Position numbers and translations under genes: made by a program | In this document: positions 34,030-35,343 of the stretch, piece by piece | Layout: the number at the start of each line of letters is the position of its first letter | How positions within the stretch are numbered: position 1 is the first letter of the stretch | Notes under the pieces: model-generated | Seen by the model: the letters and a program-made list of their open reading frames with translations, nothing else | Told to the model about the DNA's origin: nothing | The model's database searches: none | Assembly (NCBI GenBank): GCA_964619885.1 | Contig: CAZUGA010000046.1 | Location: 1 to 35,343, forward strand | DNA length: 35,343 bases | Source: CAZUGA01 sp964619885 | GTDB taxonomy: Bacteria; Pseudomonadota; Gammaproteobacteria; Methylococcales; UBA1147 | Direction of reading: 5' to 3'

Positions 34030-34698
34030 CTAAAGAGCTTTAATAACTTTAGCGGGGTTACCTGCGGCGACGGCATTATCGGGGATATCTTTAGTAATGA
34101 CGGAACCGGCGCCGACGACAGAATTTTCGCCGACAGTGACGCCTTTGAGGATCATGACACGCCGACCGATCCAGGCACCATCTTTAATGATCACCGGATG
34201 GACTTCATCGTCAGAGACTGGGAGATTGGCTTTGCGATTTTCCGGATCCAGCGGGTGGCCATTGTTATCCTGGATAATAATCCCCCCGGCGAGCAAACAA
34301 TGATTGCCTATAGTGATGTTTTTGCGCATCTGGAACATGCAATCGTGGCCGATAAAACTATTGTTTCCGATGCGCAGTGTGGGGCTTTGACGCGTGGGTG
34401 AGCTGGCGAAGCCAATGCCGATTTTGCCTGAAATATAGACGTTGTCGCCAATCAATAATTCGCCATTACCCCGAATATATGGCAGTTGCTCAATCCGCAA
34501 GCCCTGTCCCAAATGGGTGCATATGGCTTGCATCATTGGCGCGACAAAGATCAATTTGTACGCGCTGATGGAAGCTTCATGAATAATAACACCGGAATTG
34601 TAGAGCCACCGAAAAAGCGGATGTAAAGCAGCGGGCACTCGGATATTGAAATGAAGCAGCTTGATGATAAAAGCTTTATGCCGCTGAAGAAATTGCAC
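34030..34698 (-). CDS. Left-handed beta-helix (hexapeptide) acyltransferase
   Basis: 222 residues from a GTG. Hexapeptide repeats run from about residue 75 to 215, for example GELLIGDNVYISGKIGIG, SFIGHDCMFQ, ITIGNHCLLAGGIIIQDNNGHP and GVTVGENSVVGAGSVITKDIP, closing with NAVAAGNPAKVIK. The NGHP loop holds the catalytic His of the WbbJ/NodL/LacA-like group, which O-acetylate sugars using acetyl-CoA. An N-terminal segment of about 60 residues precedes the helix. It is the first gene of a two-gene unit with the GNAT protein, suggesting modification of a surface polysaccharide. Confidence 0.85.
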   Translation of the reverse strand: MQFLQRHKAFIIKLLHFNIRVPAALHPLFRWLYNSGVIIHEASISAYKLIFVAPMMQAICTHLGQGLRIEQLPYIRGNGELLIGDNVYISGKIGIGFASSPTRQSPTLRIGNNSFIGHDCMFQMRKNITIGNHCLLAGGIIIQDNNGHPLDPENRKANLPVSDDEVHPVIIKDGAWIGRRVMILKGVTVGENSVVGAGSVITKDIPDNAVAAGNPAKVIKAL

Positions 34699-34797
34699 GG
34701 GGGTATTTGGGTTGGCTAGTGATTGTATCTAGCATAGAGTAGTCTTCACAGAATTTCAAAAGCGTTTACCGAGCTGCGCTGTTTAGGCCGCAAACAA

Positions 34798-34821
34798 CTC
34801 ACCCGGCGATTGCCGGGTGAG
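34798..34821 (-). terminator. Strong hairpin terminator, possibly bidirectional
   Basis: CTCACCCGGC (34798-34807) pairs exactly with GCCGGGTGAG (34812-34821) over a GATT loop. On the minus strand TTGTTTG follows; on the plus strand ATTGGTTTTTA follows. It lies 52 bp after the stop of the minus-strand gene that enters from the window edge, so termination of that gene is the likely role. Confidence 0.75.
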
Positions 34822-34873
34822 ATTGGTTTTTATAGGTGGGTTGAACGCCTCAACCCTGATGCCTTAGGCATCA

Positions 34874-35343
34874 TCACTTGACTGAGAATGTCCAATTTCC
34901 CTTGTTAATCGCATTGACGGCCCAAGGCGGGGCCATTAGGCGAGCAAAATGCAACGGTGCGGTGACGGTATAGCTATGTCCGGCCTGCATCGACACGCCG
35001 GTATTGAGCACAACCTCTTGCTCACCATCTTGTGGATCACCCGGTTTGATATCGACTTTATAGACCACCGTGCCGGTTTTATCGTCGCGAACGACCAAAT
35101 TACGGCCCCCAGTCCAATCAAAGAAGGTCTTGGCGGTATATTTGATGCGTAGCTTAAGTTGCCCCGCGGATATCGAACTTCCGGCTGCGGGAGATACGGC
35201 TTGAATCCCTGCAATTGCGTTCTTTAGTGGTCCATACGTCGGAGCAGGTGCAGGTGCAGGCGCTGGAGCAGGTGCAGGTGCAGGCGCTGGAGCAGGTGCA
35301 GGTGCAGGCGCTGGCGCTGGAGCAGGTGCAGGTGCAGGCGCTG
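34874..35343 (-). CDS. 3' end of a gene for a Pro-Ala-linker protein (truncated by the window)
   Basis: The frame is open from the window edge to a TGA at 34874-34876, so the start is missing. The visible 155 residues begin with a Pro-Ala repeat encoded by 24-bp units, then APTYGPLKNAIAG, then a compact domain rich in beta-strand patterns: SAGQLKLRIKYTAKTFFDW, NLVVRDDKTGTVVYKVDI, EQEVVLNTGVSMQAGHSYTV and a C-terminal GNWTFSVK. There is no Cys. Alternating Pro-Ala spacers usually separate domains of envelope or secreted proteins, so this is probably an exported protein with a C-terminal beta-sandwich. I recognise no family. Confidence 0.7.
   Translation of the reverse strand, partial: APAPAPAPAPAPAPAPAPAPAPAPAPAPAPAPAPTYGPLKNAIAGIQAVSPAAGSSISAGQLKLRIKYTAKTFFDWTGGRNLVVRDDKTGTVVYKVDIKPGDPQDGEQEVVLNTGVSMQAGHSYTVTAPLHFARLMAPPWAVNAINKGNWTFSVK
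35241..35343. repeat. 24-bp coding tandem repeat (Pro-Ala linker)
   Basis: Units starting GGAGCAGGTGCAGGTGCAGG and ending CGCT occupy 35241-35264, 35265-35288 and 35289-35312. After a 6-bp GGCGCT insertion a fourth unit runs from 35319 to the window end. The units are identical at DNA level, pointing to recent expansion by slippage or recombination. Every unit length is a multiple of 3, so the frame stays open. Confidence 0.95.

Noticed and set aside
35241..35343. Repeats at the right edge as a CRISPR array
   Set aside because: Units are directly adjacent without spacers and encode an in-frame Pro-Ala run continuous with the downstream domain.

Overview
The window looks like a stretch of chromosome from a gammaproteobacterium of moderate GC content. 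Pointers are a yoaA-tsaB pair in the enterobacterial order, an mrcB (PBP1B) gene followed by a TPR lipoprotein of the LpoP type, a divergent metE/metR pair, and a complete pqqABCDE operon. The PQQ operon suggests a bacterium that oxidises alcohols, sugars or C1 compounds with quinoproteins, but no quinoprotein dehydrogenase lies in the window, so genus and lifestyle cannot be fixed. I see no rRNA, tRNA, CRISPR array or intact mobile element.

Layout. (1) 1-4.9 kb: an ExeA-like AAA+ ATPase with a C-terminal membrane anchor, a GT39-like membrane glycosyltransferase, a membrane-anchored LysM protein and an exported rhodanese. The first three would fit an envelope or exopolysaccharide locus. (2) 5.4-9.5 kb: a lipoprotein paired with a large exported protein resembling DUF4105, an EcsC-family protein and a DUF4124 protein. 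(3) 9.7-12.8 kb: a two-gene extracytosolic electron-transfer unit. One gene encodes a TPR protein with a C-terminal covalent-FMN domain. The other encodes a NapH-like membrane polyferredoxin fused through an internal twin-arginine motif to a NapG-like Fe-S domain. (4) 13.1-16.0 kb: a penicillin-acylase family hydrolase and a broken patatin gene. (5) 16.2-20.6 kb: metE, metR and a diacylglycerol/lipid kinase. (6) 20.8-24.2 kb: pqqABCDE on the minus strand, with a readable sigma70 promoter, a leader containing overlapping palindromes, and a strong terminator between pqqA and pqqB. (7) 24.3-26.3 kb: a decayed transposase remnant, an HDOD protein and an AT-rich gap. (8) 26.3-32.6 kb: mrcB, the probable lpoP, a small conserved-looking protein, yoaA and tsaB, all in one direction. 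(9) 32.9 kb to the end: a CelD-like GNAT protein and a hexapeptide acyltransferase, then the 3' end of a gene with a Pro-Ala linker encoded by 24-bp tandem repeats and cut by the window edge.

How parts work together. PqqA is the peptide substrate, PqqD its carrier and PqqE the radical-SAM cross-linker. PqqB and PqqC complete the cofactor, and the terminator after pqqA would allow an excess of the peptide over the enzymes. MetR probably controls metE across the AT-rich 96-bp divergent region. PBP1B and the adjacent TPR lipoprotein would form a synthase-activator pair. The FMN protein and polyferredoxin probably move electrons between the membrane and the periplasm; their donor and acceptor are unknown.

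A recurring oddity is loss of reading frame at short C or G runs: the start of the ATPase gene, the end of the LysM gene and the start of the patatin gene. In each, adding one base restores a family-like sequence. These may be true mutations or indel errors in the assembly; the long conserved genes (metE, mrcB, yoaA) are intact.
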